Both the position numbers and the translations under genes were made by a program. Positions 19,556 through 31,469 of a stretch of 64,000 nucleotides of DNA are shown in pieces. The first letter of the stretch is position 1. Every line of letters begins with the position of its first letter. This DNA is from Egibacter rhizosphaerae (lineage in GTDB: Bacteria > Actinomycetota > Nitriliruptoria > Euzebyales > Egibacteraceae): positions 124,001-188,000 of the forward strand of contig NZ_CP036402.1 in the NCBI RefSeq assembly GCF_004322855.1, given 5' to 3'. Below the pieces are notes generated by a model. The model was given only the letters and a program-made list of their open reading frames with translations. It did not search any database and was not told the DNA's origin.

Positions 19556-19906
19556 TCAGCGCGCCATTGTCGGCTCCGGCGCCGAGACCGACAATCCGAC
19601 CCGCTCCCGGCCGCCCGGCCGGTCGCCGGTCCCCGACCCGGGCGCACGGGCCGCGTCCTCCGCTGCGATGAGCGCACCCACGAGGCAGTCGTCGCACTCC
19701 GACGACCGCGTGTGCGGACACGGTTCGCAGTCGAGGACGATCGGTTCGGCGGCCGGGGCGTCCCCGGCCAGGATGGCGCCGTCGAGGCTCACGGACGCAG
19801 GTGCGACGCGGGACGGCACGCCGTCCACTCGGGTGCGGGGCCCGTCGTGGGCCCCGTCACGGGGCCCATTGCGGACAGTGGCGGCCTCGGGGAAGTTCGC
19901 GTCCAC
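19556..19906 (-). CDS. small Cys-rich actinobacterial protein
   Basis: A 116-residue soluble protein of unknown function. The middle carries LDCEPCPHTRSSECDDCLV, that is C-x2-C-x7-C-x2-C, which could bind zinc or a metal cluster; proteins with this C-x2-CP...C-x-DC pattern recur in Actinobacteria. Both ends are low-complexity and probably disordered. The GTG at 19906 follows AGAAGGGA with 6 nt spacing; a GTG two codons earlier sits right on that site. It lies between the M48 gene and a zinc-ribbon gene, all on the minus strand. Confidence 0.7.
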   Translation of the reverse strand: MDANFPEAATVRNGPRDGAHDGPRTRVDGVPSRVAPASVSLDGAILAGDAPAAEPIVLDCEPCPHTRSSECDDCLVGALIAAEDAARAPGSGTGDRPGGRERVGLSVSAPEPTMAR

Positions 19907-20010
19907 CGGCACTCCCTTCTGTCATCGGTTCACCGGGCGTTCGGCTCGGCCTACGCCACGACCGTACGGAAGGGGTGCGACAACCGGCCCTGTCGACCGG
20001 CCGGCGGCGC

Positions 20011-20295
20011 TCAGGCGTCGGCTGCCTCCGGCCCCGGGGTGCGCACGACGTGCACGCCGTCACCGGTGTTGCACCAACGGCAGCGCACCTCCTCGATCTC
20101 CAGGTCGCGGATCTCCTGCTCCTCGGGCGTCCCCGCACCGGACAGATCGAAGTGCCAGAAGCGCGAGAGCCGTTCGGTCGTGCGGACGTCGAAGCGCGTC
20201 AGGTTGCCGCACTGGGCGCAGCGATACCGCGTTCCGGGGGCGAGGCCCAGGCGGGTCTCGGCGGCGTCCGGCGTACGAACTGGTGCATCGGCCAC
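20011..20295 (-). CDS. small zinc-ribbon protein
   Basis: A 94-residue soluble protein with two Cys pairs, YRCAQCGN and VRCRWCN, separated by about 40 residues containing TRFDVRTTERLSRFWHFDLSG. This is the layout of a small zinc ribbon conserved as a hypothetical protein in Actinobacteria. The GTG at 20295 is preceded by a GAGGAGGAGGAA ribosome site. The frame is open for another 219 bp upstream, but third-position GC falls there to about 78 percent, so that stretch is judged noncoding. Function unknown. Confidence 0.75.
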   Translation of the reverse strand: MADAPVRTPDAAETRLGLAPGTRYRCAQCGNLTRFDVRTTERLSRFWHFDLSGAGTPEEQEIRDLEIEEVRCRWCNTGDGVHVVRTPGPEAADA

Positions 20296-20555
20296 GGGTT
20301 CCTCCTCCTCGGGATCAACGACGGGTGAGCCGGCCGCCGGCTCGGAGCACGCGCTCAACCTGGGGGTGTGCGCATGCCACGGGGCGTCGTGGGCCCACGG
20401 TTCGAGGGTAACGTCCACCCGCGGACCACCCACATCAGCCGCCTCGCCTGCGACGACGTGTTCGTACCGCGCAGGGCGCAACCGTTCCGTCACGAGGACC
20501 CGAGCGCAGCGCACGCTCGACTGGATCGAGGCGCACCGCCGCCGACCCCGGCCGA

Positions 20556-21362
20556 CTAGAGCCCGCGAAACTCGGGAGCTCTCTGCTCGCGGAACGCCGC
20601 GGCCCCCTCCGCCGCGTCCTCCCCCGCGAAGGCGATCGCCTGTGCCGTGAACTCGCGGTCGAGCGCCGTCTGCGCGTCAGAGTCGAAGGCGTCGAGGAGC
20701 AAGCGCTTGGTCATCCCGAGGGCCGCCGTGGGACCTCGGGCGAGGGTCGCGGCGACCCGGTTCGCCTCCTCGAGCAGGTCGTCCGCGGCGACGACCCGGG
20801 TCACCAGTCCTAGTCGCTCGGCCCGGACGGGGTCGACCGTCTCCCCGAGCAAGCAGAGCTCGCGCGCGGCGCGCAGGCCGACCATGCGCGGCAACAGGAA
20901 GGTGACGCCGAAGTCCGGCACGAGACCCCGCTGGGCGAACGCGAAGGCGAACGAGGCCTCCTCGGATGCGAGCACGACATCGGCCGCGAACGCGATACCC
21001 AGTCCCGCACCGGCGGTGGGCCCCTTCACCGCCGCCACGAGCGGTGTCTCCAGTGCCAGCAGGCGCTGGGCGAGGCGTTGTGAGCCCGAGCGCATCGAGC
21101 GGCGCACCGCCGGGGGACGCGCATCGGTGCCGGCCATCTCGGCCAGCGCCGCGATGTCGGCGCCCGCGCAGAACCCTCGCCCCTGTCCGGTGAGGATGAT
21201 CGCTCGGACGGCCGGATCCGCGTCGCGAGCATCGAGCACCGCCTCCAGCTCGCGGCCCATCGTCTGATCGATGGCGTTCAGCTTGTCTGGCCGCGAGAGC
21301 GTGATGGTCGTGACGCCGTCGGTGTCGCTGACCGACAGGCGGGTCGGCGTGTCGGTGGGCAT
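20556..21362 (-). CDS. enoyl-CoA hydratase/isomerase family protein, PaaG-like
   Basis: A 268-residue crotonase-fold enzyme acting on an acyl-CoA in the cytosol. The ATG follows GAGGAGGCAGG. Oxyanion-hole segments are GRGFCAGADIAAL and AGAGLGIAFAADVVLA. The two glutamates that catalyse hydration in classical enoyl-CoA hydratase are absent (Leu and Phe in their places). The segment LVPDFGVTFLLPRMVG keeps the aspartate used by PaaG-type delta3,delta2 and ring-1,2-epoxyphenylacetyl-CoA isomerases. It is therefore more likely an isomerase than a hydratase. No paa genes are adjacent. Confidence 0.85.
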   Translation of the reverse strand: MPTDTPTRLSVSDTDGVTTITLSRPDKLNAIDQTMGRELEAVLDARDADPAVRAIILTGQGRGFCAGADIAALAEMAGTDARPPAVRRSMRSGSQRLAQRLLALETPLVAAVKGPTAGAGLGIAFAADVVLASEEASFAFAFAQRGLVPDFGVTFLLPRMVGLRAARELCLLGETVDPVRAERLGLVTRVVAADDLLEEANRVAATLARGPTAALGMTKRLLLDAFDSDAQTALDREFTAQAIAFAGEDAAEGAAAFREQRAPEFRGL

Positions 21363-21574
21363 CCTGCCTCCTCGTGCGGCTCACGCGGGCACTTCCGGAT
21401 CGGCCCCTCGGCGGCCGCCGAGGGATCGGGACCGTCCCGGCCCCCGAACCGGCTCGGCGCGCAGCCTACGGCTCCCCGCTCCCGGACGGCCACCGAGACA
21501 CCCGCGCGGGAACTCGACCCTCTGCCCGCTCGTTGTCCGGTACACGGACAGCGCCGTGCGAGGCGAGAGGATCG

Positions 21575-21898
21575 ATGCGCAACGCAGCGAGCCCGAGCGA
21601 CACCCGGTCGGACCGCCACGAGCACCCGGCAGCGGGCCACTCGGTCAGCACGTTGCCCGAGGACGACACGTGGGTGGCGCAGGCCGCCTGCCGGGACGCG
21701 AGTCCCGACCTGTTCTTCTCCGACCGGGCCGAGGACATCCGTGCCGCCGTGAGGATCTGCCGACGCTGCCCGGTCGTGGAACCCTGTCGCGCCGTGGCCC
21801 TCGCGTCCGGGGAGCGCTTCGGGGTCTGGGGTGGGCAGACGGAACGGCAGCGCCGCCGGGAGCTGCGACAGGCTGCCGAGCAGCCCGACGCGGCCTGA
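21575..21898 (+). CDS. WhiB-like iron-sulfur transcription regulator
   Basis: A 107-residue Wbl protein. Four cysteines (39, 62, 65, 71; pattern C-x22-C-x2-C-x5-C) hold a [4Fe-4S] cluster, followed by the G-V-W-G-G turn (residues 83-87) and a basic C-terminal DNA-contact tail (RQRRRELRQ). Wbl proteins bind region 4 of the principal sigma factor and act in redox, development or antibiotic responses. Start ATG follows GAGAGG at 4 nt spacing; the frame continues upstream without a better start. Not assignable to a specific WhiB subclass. Confidence 0.88.
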   Translation: MRNAASPSDTRSDRHEHPAAGHSVSTLPEDDTWVAQAACRDASPDLFFSDRAEDIRAAVRICRRCPVVEPCRAVALASGERFGVWGGQTERQRRRELRQAAEQPDAA

Positions 21899-21904
21899 CG
21901 CGGC

Positions 21905-24094
21905 CTACATCCCGTCGCTGGGGAAGACCACGACCAGGACGGTCTGCTGCGCGCTCTCGAGCAGGTAGTCGACCCCGTGGCCGAGGAACAACCCCTCGTC
22001 CGTGGAGCGTCCCACCGCACCCACGACGATGAGGTCGGACCCCCGTTCGTTCGCGGCGGCGGCGACCTCGGCGCCCAGCGAGGGACCGGTTCGGGTGAGC
22101 GGGGTCACCGTGCACCCGAACTGCTCGGCGAGCTCGTCGGCCTGCCGCAGCACGCGCGCGGCGATCGCCAGCGAGCTGGCGTCCGACTCGCCGCCGGCCC
22201 CCGGGTGCCAATAGGACCCGGGCTGCCAGTACGTGCTCTCCCCGATCCGGTCGGGGCGATTGACCACGTGGAGCGCGTCCACGCCGGCACCGGAGCGCTC
22301 ACCGAGCGTGTAGGCGATCTCCTGTGCCGCCCGCGACACGCGGTCACCGCCGATCGGCACCAGGATGCGGCGCAGGTCGAGCGGCTGACTGTGTCCGTCG
22401 ACGCCCACCCCGTGCTTGACCAGCAGCACCGGCACCGGCGCCTGGGCGATCGTGCGGGCCAGCACCGGTGAGACGGCCTCGCTGCCGGCGAACGCCTCGG
22501 TCAGACCGAGCGCGAGCAGGCCGTGCCCCAGGGAGGCCTCGGTGCGAATCGCCGCGGGGATCTCGCGCGACTGCTTGTCGACGCGGTCGACGTTGCGCCC
22601 CGCGAAGACCTCGCGCGCCTCCGCCACCGCCTCCTCGGCGCTGCGGCGATCCATGGCGTCCGCGTCCGGTCCATGGATGGTGAGGAGCGTGACCGACGCC
22701 TCCGGCCGCAGCGACTGATGCAGCAGCTGCGCAGCGAGCACCGAGTTCCCACCGCCGCGCGTGGGCAGCAGCGCGCTGCTCGTGCGGGCGATGATGGAGC
22801 GGGAGAGGATCTCCTCGCGCTCGAGGCGAGCGCGCTCCTCCGGCGAGGTCTCGAACCGCTGCAGCACCGCGCGCAGCAGCGGCGGGGTCATCATCGACGT
22901 GACGATCGCCGTGACCATGATCACCGTGTAGGACTCGGTGTTCAGCACACCGATGCCCAGACCGATGGTCGCGATCACCACCTGCAGCGCTCCCCGCGCG
23001 TTCAGACCGATCCCCAGCGCGAGGCCCTCGAGCCGTCCGAGACGGCTCATCCGCGCCCCGAGGTAGGAGCCGACGAGCTTGGAGGCGGCCGCCACGACGA
23101 GCACCACCACCGCCCACAGCGCGATCTCCGGGTCGAGCAACAGCCCGAGGTCGACGAACAGCCCGGCCGTGGCGAAGAACAGGGGGGCGACGAACGAGCT
23201 CGTGAGCGTCTCGATCGACGCGCGGGCCTCCGGCCGCAGGTAGCGCGAACGACCGAACACGATGCCGGCCAGCAGTGCACCCAGCACCGCCTCCACCCCG
23301 ATCGCCTGCGCGATCGCAGCCGCCACGAACGTGCCCCCGAGCAGCACCGTGAACGACCGCTCCTGGCCGTGCTCGCCTCGCCGTGCCGCCCGCAGGAGCC
23401 GGTCCACCCCCCGCTGGCCGTACAGGAAGGTCACCGCGACGAACAGCGCGAACAGCGCGAGCGTGACGCCGAGGTCCAGGAGATCGAACCCGCCGGCCGC
23501 CACGAGCCCCGAGACCGCCCCCACGAGCAAGTACCCCACGAGGTCGTTGGCCATCGCGGCTGCGACGGTCACCTGCCCGAAGTTCCGTCGCATCAGGCTC
23601 ATCTCCATGAGGATCCGCGCCACCACCGGGAGGGCGGAGATGGCCAGCGCGATCCCGGCGAAGAGCGCGAAGGAGACCCGGTCCCCCGCTGCCCCGATGA
23701 ACAGCGCGGGCATCGCCCACCCGATGGCGAACCCCAGCAGCAACGGCACGACGAGGCTCCCGGTCGAGACCCAGAACGTCTGACGACCGAGCTTCCTGAG
23801 CAGGCCGAGGTCCGTCTCGAAGCCGGTGACGGTGAGCAGCAGCGCCGCGCCCACCCACGCGAACGCGAGCAGCAGGCCGCTGTGCACGGGCTCCTGGGGG
23901 AACAACCACCCGTGGACCTCGGGGGCCAGTCGTCCGAGCAGCGTCGGCCCGATCAACAGGCCCGCCGCGAGCTCGCCGATCACCGAGGGCTGCCCGATCC
24001 TGCGCATGAGCGTGCCCAGGCCGCGCGCTGTCAACAGGATGACCGAGAGCTGGACCCAGAAGACCAGCAGTTCGTCGCTCGAGAGCGGCTCCAC
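21905..24094 (-). CDS. CPA2-type cation/proton antiporter with universal-stress-protein tail
   Basis: A 729-residue membrane protein. Residues 1 to about 400 hold 12-13 helices of a Na+/H+ exchanger (NhaA/Kef superfamily) with the Asn-Asp pair MANDLVGYL expected for electroneutral ion binding, and GLNARGALQVVIATIGLGIG in the last core helices. The cytosolic part carries UspA-like folds; the last one ends IVVGAVGRSTDEGLFLGHGVDYLLESA, the usual ATP-binding G-x2-G-x9-G pattern. This suggests nucleotide control of ion flux. GTG start with GAGG upstream. It is 82 bp downstream of trpD on the same strand and may share its transcript. Confidence 0.9.
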   Translation of the reverse strand: MEPLSSDELLVFWVQLSVILLTARGLGTLMRRIGQPSVIGELAAGLLIGPTLLGRLAPEVHGWLFPQEPVHSGLLLAFAWVGAALLLTVTGFETDLGLLRKLGRQTFWVSTGSLVVPLLLGFAIGWAMPALFIGAAGDRVSFALFAGIALAISALPVVARILMEMSLMRRNFGQVTVAAAMANDLVGYLLVGAVSGLVAAGGFDLLDLGVTLALFALFVAVTFLYGQRGVDRLLRAARRGEHGQERSFTVLLGGTFVAAAIAQAIGVEAVLGALLAGIVFGRSRYLRPEARASIETLTSSFVAPLFFATAGLFVDLGLLLDPEIALWAVVVLVVAAASKLVGSYLGARMSRLGRLEGLALGIGLNARGALQVVIATIGLGIGVLNTESYTVIMVTAIVTSMMTPPLLRAVLQRFETSPEERARLEREEILSRSIIARTSSALLPTRGGGNSVLAAQLLHQSLRPEASVTLLTIHGPDADAMDRRSAEEAVAEAREVFAGRNVDRVDKQSREIPAAIRTEASLGHGLLALGLTEAFAGSEAVSPVLARTIAQAPVPVLLVKHGVGVDGHSQPLDLRRILVPIGGDRVSRAAQEIAYTLGERSGAGVDALHVVNRPDRIGESTYWQPGSYWHPGAGGESDASSLAIAARVLRQADELAEQFGCTVTPLTRTGPSLGAEVAAAANERGSDLIVVGAVGRSTDEGLFLGHGVDYLLESAQQTVLVVVFPSDGM

Positions 24095-24176
24095 GGCAAC
24101 CTCGACAGGATCGGCGGCAGGTGAGACCGAGAGTCGGGCGCGCGGACCGGCGGGGACCCGTTGCGCCTCGAGAAGG

Positions 24177-25256
24177 CTAGGTGGCGGCGGCCTCCCGTGC
24201 GACCGTCACCCAGCGGTCCAGCGTCGCCGCTGCACGCCCCTCGTCGATCGCCGCGAACGCGGCCTCGAGTCCTTCACCGAGGGACGCGGCGCGATCCGCC
24301 GCGTAGAGGGCCGCGGCGGCGCCGAGCGCCACGATGTCGCGCGGCGCCCCCGGCGCGCCGTTGAAGACCTCGTCGGCGATCCCGCGACAGAGCGGCACGT
24401 CACCGCCCTGCAACTCGGCCAGACTCGCGCGGCGCAAGCCGAGCGACTCGGGCTCGAGCTCCCATTCGGTGACGGTCCCGTCGCGGACCTCCCACACGTT
24501 GCTCGGCCCGGTCGTGCTGAGCTCGTCCATCCCGCCCGGGCCGGTGAACACCAGTGCGTGGCGGGCGTCGAGGCGGGCGAGCACCTCCGCCATGCGCGGG
24601 GCCATCCGCACGTCGCTCACCCCGACCGTCTGGTGGCGCACGCCGGCGGGGTTCGTGAGCGGACCGAGCACGTTGAAGACGGTCCGGATGCCCAGCTCGC
24701 GGCGAGCCGGCATCACGTGGCGCGTCGCGGGGTGGTAGCTCGGCGCGTAGCAGAACCCGATCCCGGCCTCGGCCAGACAGCGCTCGACCCCCTCAGGCGG
24801 CAGGTCCGTGACGAGCCCCCATGCCTCGAGGACGTCCGCCGAGCCGCAGCGCCCGCTCGCGGCGCGGTTGCCGTGCTTGGCCACGACCGCCCCCGCACCG
24901 GCCGCCACGACGGCCGCGAGCGTGGAGACGTTGAAGGTACCCGAGCGGTCGCCCCCGGTGCCCGCCGTGTCGACCGCCCCGTCCGGTGCTCGGACCGGGA
25001 CCGCGTGGGCCCGCATGGTCGCCACGAGCCCGACCAGCTCGGATGCCTGCTCCCCCTTGGCCCGCAGCGCCACGAGGAAGCCGGCGACCTGGGCCGGTGG
25101 AACGTCCCCGCGCATGATCGCATCGAGCGCCGCGCGTGCGTTCGCCTCGTCGAGATCCTCGCCGCGCACCAGCCCGTCGAGGAGCTCGGCCCAGTCGAGC
25201 CGTTCGGCGGGGCCGGCGGCTCCGACGGCGGTGGGAAGCACCTCAGGGGTCGTCAT
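24177..25256 (-). CDS. trpD: anthranilate phosphoribosyltransferase
   Basis: Second step of tryptophan synthesis: joins PRPP and anthranilate. The 359-residue protein has the helical N-terminal dimer domain, the PRPP-binding GTGGD motif (VDTAGTGGDRSGTFNVST), KHGNRAASGRCGSADVLE and FNVLGPLTNPA. It stands apart from other trp genes in this window. ATG starts 3 bp after the stop of the receiver-domain gene, so the two are probably coupled. Confidence 0.96.
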   Translation of the reverse strand: MTTPEVLPTAVGAAGPAERLDWAELLDGLVRGEDLDEANARAALDAIMRGDVPPAQVAGFLVALRAKGEQASELVGLVATMRAHAVPVRAPDGAVDTAGTGGDRSGTFNVSTLAAVVAAGAGAVVAKHGNRAASGRCGSADVLEAWGLVTDLPPEGVERCLAEAGIGFCYAPSYHPATRHVMPARRELGIRTVFNVLGPLTNPAGVRHQTVGVSDVRMAPRMAEVLARLDARHALVFTGPGGMDELSTTGPSNVWEVRDGTVTEWELEPESLGLRRASLAELQGGDVPLCRGIADEVFNGAPGAPRDIVALGAAAALYAADRAASLGEGLEAAFAAIDEGRAAATLDRWVTVAREAAAT

Positions 25257-25259
25257 CGC

Positions 25260-25790
25260 CTACCGATGGGTCGCCTCGCGGCCACTGCCGAGCGCCCGCT
25301 CCCGGGACTCGGGACGGCCCGGCAGCTCACCGGGCTGGCCGGGCCCCTTCACCGGGCCGGCCTCCTCGAAGGTGACCACCCCCGGCAGGCGCGGGATCGG
25401 CCTCCCCTCGGCCAACGCCTCGACCGCGTCGGCCAGGTCGAAGGGATCGACGGGCTTGATCACCCATGCGTCCGCCTCGGCCCACCGGGCGAGCCACTCG
25501 TCCTGGCGGCGATGCATGAGCAGGATCACCGGCGGCATCGGGCGGCCCATCCGCTCACGAGCCTTCATCTCACGGGAGAGGTAGAACCCGCCCGTCGGCT
25601 GGGTGTCGTTGTCGCCCACGACGACGTCGAACGGCTCGTCGTCGCTCCGGCCGTCCGCGATCGCATCGAGGAGAAGGACCGCGCGTTCCGGCCGACGGAC
25701 CTCGGTGAAATGGACCTCGCCGTCACCGGTCAGGGCCGTGGTGACCTGGTCGGTCACACGCGGCCCGCTCGACACGAGCAGTACCCGCAA
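25260..25790 (-). CDS. atypical receiver-domain protein
   Basis: A single REC-like domain plus a charged C-terminal tail, 176 residues from the TTG at 25790. This start follows CAGGAG with good spacing and yields MRVLLVSSGPRV; an ATG/GTG further up (to 25883) is possible. Asp60 (VVVGDND) and Lys112 (VIKPVD) match the phospho-acceptor and the conserved lysine. The acidic pair that binds Mg at the end of strand 1 is replaced by Ser-Ser, so normal phosphorylation is doubtful. No output domain and no histidine kinase nearby. Between korB and trpD. Confidence 0.7.
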   Translation of the reverse strand: MRVLLVSSGPRVTDQVTTALTGDGEVHFTEVRRPERAVLLLDAIADGRSDDEPFDVVVGDNDTQPTGGFYLSREMKARERMGRPMPPVILLMHRRQDEWLARWAEADAWVIKPVDPFDLADAVEALAEGRPIPRLPGVVTFEEAGPVKGPGQPGELPGRPESRERALGSGREATHR

Positions 25791-25934
25791 CGCTGGCTCC
25801 TGGGTCGGGGTGGTCTGGACGATGGTGCCTGGGGCTGCCCGGCCGTCGGCCTCGCATGAGCCAACCGACCGCTCCCGCATCATGCCACCGCAGGGGCCGA
25901 CAGGCGAGCCGAGCGTCCCCGCGAGGACGGCTGC

Positions 25935-28897
<2,963 letters not shown>

Positions 28898-29056
28898 GAA
28901 TCCTCCCTGCAGACAGTCGTGCCGACAGCGCTGGCCGGAACGCGCGTCCCACAACCGAGCATCGAGTGCCCGCCGACATCGCGGGCAGGCCGGGACGAGG
29001 GACGGGGAGCCGGGAGCCGTGCTGTCGCTCCGCCGGGCCCCGGGCTCGAGCCCCGG

Positions 29057-29428
29057 TCAGTGGAAGCTGTCGCCGCAGGCGCAGCTGGACTGCGCGTTCG
29101 GGTTCTCGATCGAGAACCCGGCACCCTGCAGGCTGTCGACCCAGTCGATCTGCGTGTTCTTGAGGTGCGGTGCCGACATCTTGTCGATCCGCACGGGCAC
29201 GCCGTGCTGGTCGGCGACGACGTCGCCTTCGAGCTCGCGGTCGTCGAAGAACAGGGCGTACCGCATCCCTGAGCACCCGCCGGGCTGCACGGCCACACGC
29301 AGGGCGATGTCCTCGGCGTTCTCCTCCCGGGCCATCAGTTCCTTGACCTTGGTGGCCGCGCCATCCGTGAGGATGATCGGCTCTTCCTTCGTCGTGACCG
29401 TCAGGGGGATCGAGATGCCGTCACTCAT
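29057..29428 (-). CDS. erpA: A-type iron-sulfur carrier (HesB/IscA/ErpA family)
   Basis: A 123-residue protein that hands Fe-S clusters to apo-enzymes. Cys52 (GGCSGMRY), Cys116 and Cys118 (SCACGDSF) are the three ligands of the family, and the length is normal allowing for a short N-terminal tail. The ATG at 29428 follows GAGGTT. Its product may serve the nearby KorAB and LipA, which need clusters. In M. tuberculosis the homologous gene (Rv2204c) also lies next to a glycerate-kinase gene. The name erpA is by family, not proven. Confidence 0.88.
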   Translation of the reverse strand: MSDGISIPLTVTTKEEPIILTDGAATKVKELMAREENAEDIALRVAVQPGGCSGMRYALFFDDRELEGDVVADQHGVPVRIDKMSAPHLKNTQIDWVDSLQGAGFSIENPNAQSSCACGDSFH

Positions 29429-29560
29429 CGGCAGAACCTCGTGAGTCGCTGGTGAATGTCGCCCGCAGCTACTCGGGCTGAGGGCACTCTGCAGTGTAGC
29501 GTCGAGGCGCGAGCGCACCACGGGGGCCGGCCATCGTCCCGAGCGCCCGGCACGGCCCCC

Positions 29561-30028
29561 CTAGATGCGGCAGCTCGCCAGGCCGCGCTTGACCAAGTAC
29601 TGCTGGTGGTAGTCCTCGGCGGGCCAGAACGTCGCGTCGTCGTCGATCTGCGTGGCGATGGGCGCATCGAACCGCTGCTGGTGCCGGGCCACCGCCTTCT
29701 CCGCCGCGCCCTGTTCCGCCTCGTCCGCGACGAACACGACGGAGCGGTACTGGCTCCCCACGTCGGGTCCCTGGCGGTTCACCTGGGTGGGGTCGTGGGC
29801 CTCGAGGAACGTGTCGAGCAGCCGATCGTACGAGACCTCCGAGGGGTCGTAGGTGACCCGCACGACCTCCGCGTGCCCCGTGTCGCCCCGGCAGACCTGT
29901 TCGTAGGTCGGCTGCGGGGTCGTTCCACCCGCGTAGCCGACCCGCACGTCGGTGACGCCGGGGACGTTGCGGAACGTCACCTCGACGCCCCAGAAGCACC
30001 CGGCTCCGAACATCGCCTCGGCGGTCAT
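29561..30028 (-). CDS. msrA: peptide-methionine (S)-S-oxide reductase
   Basis: Repairs methionine-S-sulfoxide in proteins using thioredoxin. The 155-residue protein has the catalytic GCFWG motif with Cys11, VGYAGG, GHAEVVRVTYDP and YHQQYL near the end, the complete MsrA set. The ATG at 30028 is chosen because the catalytic motif must lie near the N-terminus; AGGGAGG lies about 11 nt upstream, so the start is only moderately certain, and an ATG nine codons earlier is possible. Divergent from the glycerate kinase gene. Confidence 0.94.
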   Translation of the reverse strand: MTAEAMFGAGCFWGVEVTFRNVPGVTDVRVGYAGGTTPQPTYEQVCRGDTGHAEVVRVTYDPSEVSYDRLLDTFLEAHDPTQVNRQGPDVGSQYRSVVFVADEAEQGAAEKAVARHQQRFDAPIATQIDDDATFWPAEDYHQQYLVKRGLASCRI

Positions 30029-30154
30029 GCGCGCGACGCCTCCCTTTGACTGCATCAGGAATCCGATCTGCCCGGAGTATGCCCCAGACGACGGCGATGC
30101 ATCGCGACGGTCCCGGGCCCCGCCCGGCTGCCGCCCGCGAAGGCCGGGCCCACC

Positions 30155-30160
30155 TACACT
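30155..30160 (+). promoter_or_regulatory. -10 element TACACT of the glycerate kinase gene
   Basis: TANNNT hexamer 81 nt before the GTG start; the leader ends in GAGGAGCC, a good ribosome site. Confidence 0.35.
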
Positions 30161-30241
30161 CCCCGCGTTCCGCGTGGGACCCGCGAGCGACGCGGGAACG
30201 CCCGGGCAAGGCCGCGTGACCGGACGATCGAGGAGCCGTAC

Positions 30242-31327
30242 GTGCGTGTCGTCGTCGCCCCGGACAAGTTCGCCGGCACCTTGTCGGCCCGAGAGGCCGC
30301 CGAGGCCGTGGCCCGCGGATGGCGACGGGCACGACCCGACGACGAGCTGGCGCTCATCCCGACCGCCGACGGCGGCGAGGGCACGCTCGACGTCGTCGCG
30401 GACGCGGTGAGCGGCGTGCGGGTCCACGAGGCCGAGGTGGTGGACGCCACCGGGCACGCGCGCACCGCACGCTGGGTGGCGCTGCCGAGCGGGCCGGCGC
30501 TGGTGGAGGGGGCCGAGGCGTGCGGCCTCGCGCACGTGTCCCCCGAGCACCGCGACCCGCGCTGGGCGACGAGCTACGGCGTCGGGCAGTTGATCCGGAC
30601 GGCCACGGACTCCGGAGTCACCCGCATCGTCGTCACGCTCGGGGGAACCGCCACCGTCGACGGCGGCGCCGGCGCGGTGCTCGCACTCGGCCACCGCCTG
30701 CGCCGCCCGGACGGCAACGGGGTGAAGGTCGGGGCCCTCCCGCTCCTCGACCTCGCCACGATCGAGCCCGCGCCCGCCCTCGAGGTCCCGGTGACCGCGG
30801 CGGTGGACGTCGCGAACCCGCTCCTCGGCCCCGACGGCGCCGTTGCGGTGTTCGCCCCGCAGAAGGGCGCGAGCCCCGAGGACCTGCCCCGCCTCGAGGA
30901 GGCACTGACCCGGTTCGCCGACGTCGTCGAGGGCACGCTCCCCGGTGGGCCGTGGAGGGAAGTGCCCGGCGCCGGCGCCGCCGGCGGCCTCGGTTTCGCG
31001 CTCGCGGCGTTCTGCGACGCCCGGCTCGAGGGCGGCGCGGCTGCCGTCGCCGCGCTCACCGGACTCGACCGCGCGCTCGACCACGCCGACGTGGTCGTGA
31101 CCGGCGAGGGCCGTTTGGACGCCCAGACCAGACACAGCAAGGCACCCGGCTGGGTCCGCGACCGGGCCCACGCCGCCGGGGCCCGGGCCCTCGCGATCGC
31201 CGGGCAGATCCTCGAGGACGCGGGCGCGGCCTTCGATGACGCGGCGGATCTGGGCCCGCACGGGTTCGAGCGCGCGGCGGAGCTCGTGGCCGAGCGCGCC
31301 GCGGAACTCGCCGGCCGCCTCCCCTGA
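30242..31327 (+). CDS. glxK: glycerate kinase
   Basis: Phosphorylates glycerate with ATP. The 361-residue protein belongs to the type-1 GlxK/GarK family: N-terminal VVVAPDKFAGTLSAREAAEA, the IPTADGGEGTLD motif, LGGTATVDGGAGA and VVTGEGRLDAQTRHSKAPGWV. GTG start with GAGGAG at 6 nt spacing. It comes before lpd-E2-lipB-lipA on the same strand, but a separate -10 element sits in between, so it is probably its own transcript. Confidence 0.93.
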   Translation: MRVVVAPDKFAGTLSAREAAEAVARGWRRARPDDELALIPTADGGEGTLDVVADAVSGVRVHEAEVVDATGHARTARWVALPSGPALVEGAEACGLAHVSPEHRDPRWATSYGVGQLIRTATDSGVTRIVVTLGGTATVDGGAGAVLALGHRLRRPDGNGVKVGALPLLDLATIEPAPALEVPVTAAVDVANPLLGPDGAVAVFAPQKGASPEDLPRLEEALTRFADVVEGTLPGGPWREVPGAGAAGGLGFALAAFCDARLEGGAAAVAALTGLDRALDHADVVVTGEGRLDAQTRHSKAPGWVRDRAHAAGARALAIAGQILEDAGAAFDDAADLGPHGFERAAELVAERAAELAGRLP

Positions 31328-31337
31328 CGGCGCCCGC

Positions 31338-31343
31338 TAGGAT
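31338..31343 (+). promoter_or_regulatory. -10 element TAGGAT of lpd
   Basis: GCTAGGATGCGGGG lies just after the glycerate kinase stop and 126 nt before the lpd ATG; same extended motif as mscS and treZ. Confidence 0.45.
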
Positions 31344-31469
31344 GCGGGGCGCAGGCGCGAGCCGCCCACCGTTGGGGCACGGGGTGAGGCCGTGCGCGGC
31401 GCGCAAGGGCGGCCCCTGACCGCGACCGACCCTGACCGTGACCGACCCTCACCGAGAGCAGGAGCTGCG

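Noticed and set aside
20296-20514. N-terminal extension of the zinc-ribbon gene
   Set aside because: Third-position GC drops to about 78 percent and the best ribosome site sits right before GTG 20295.
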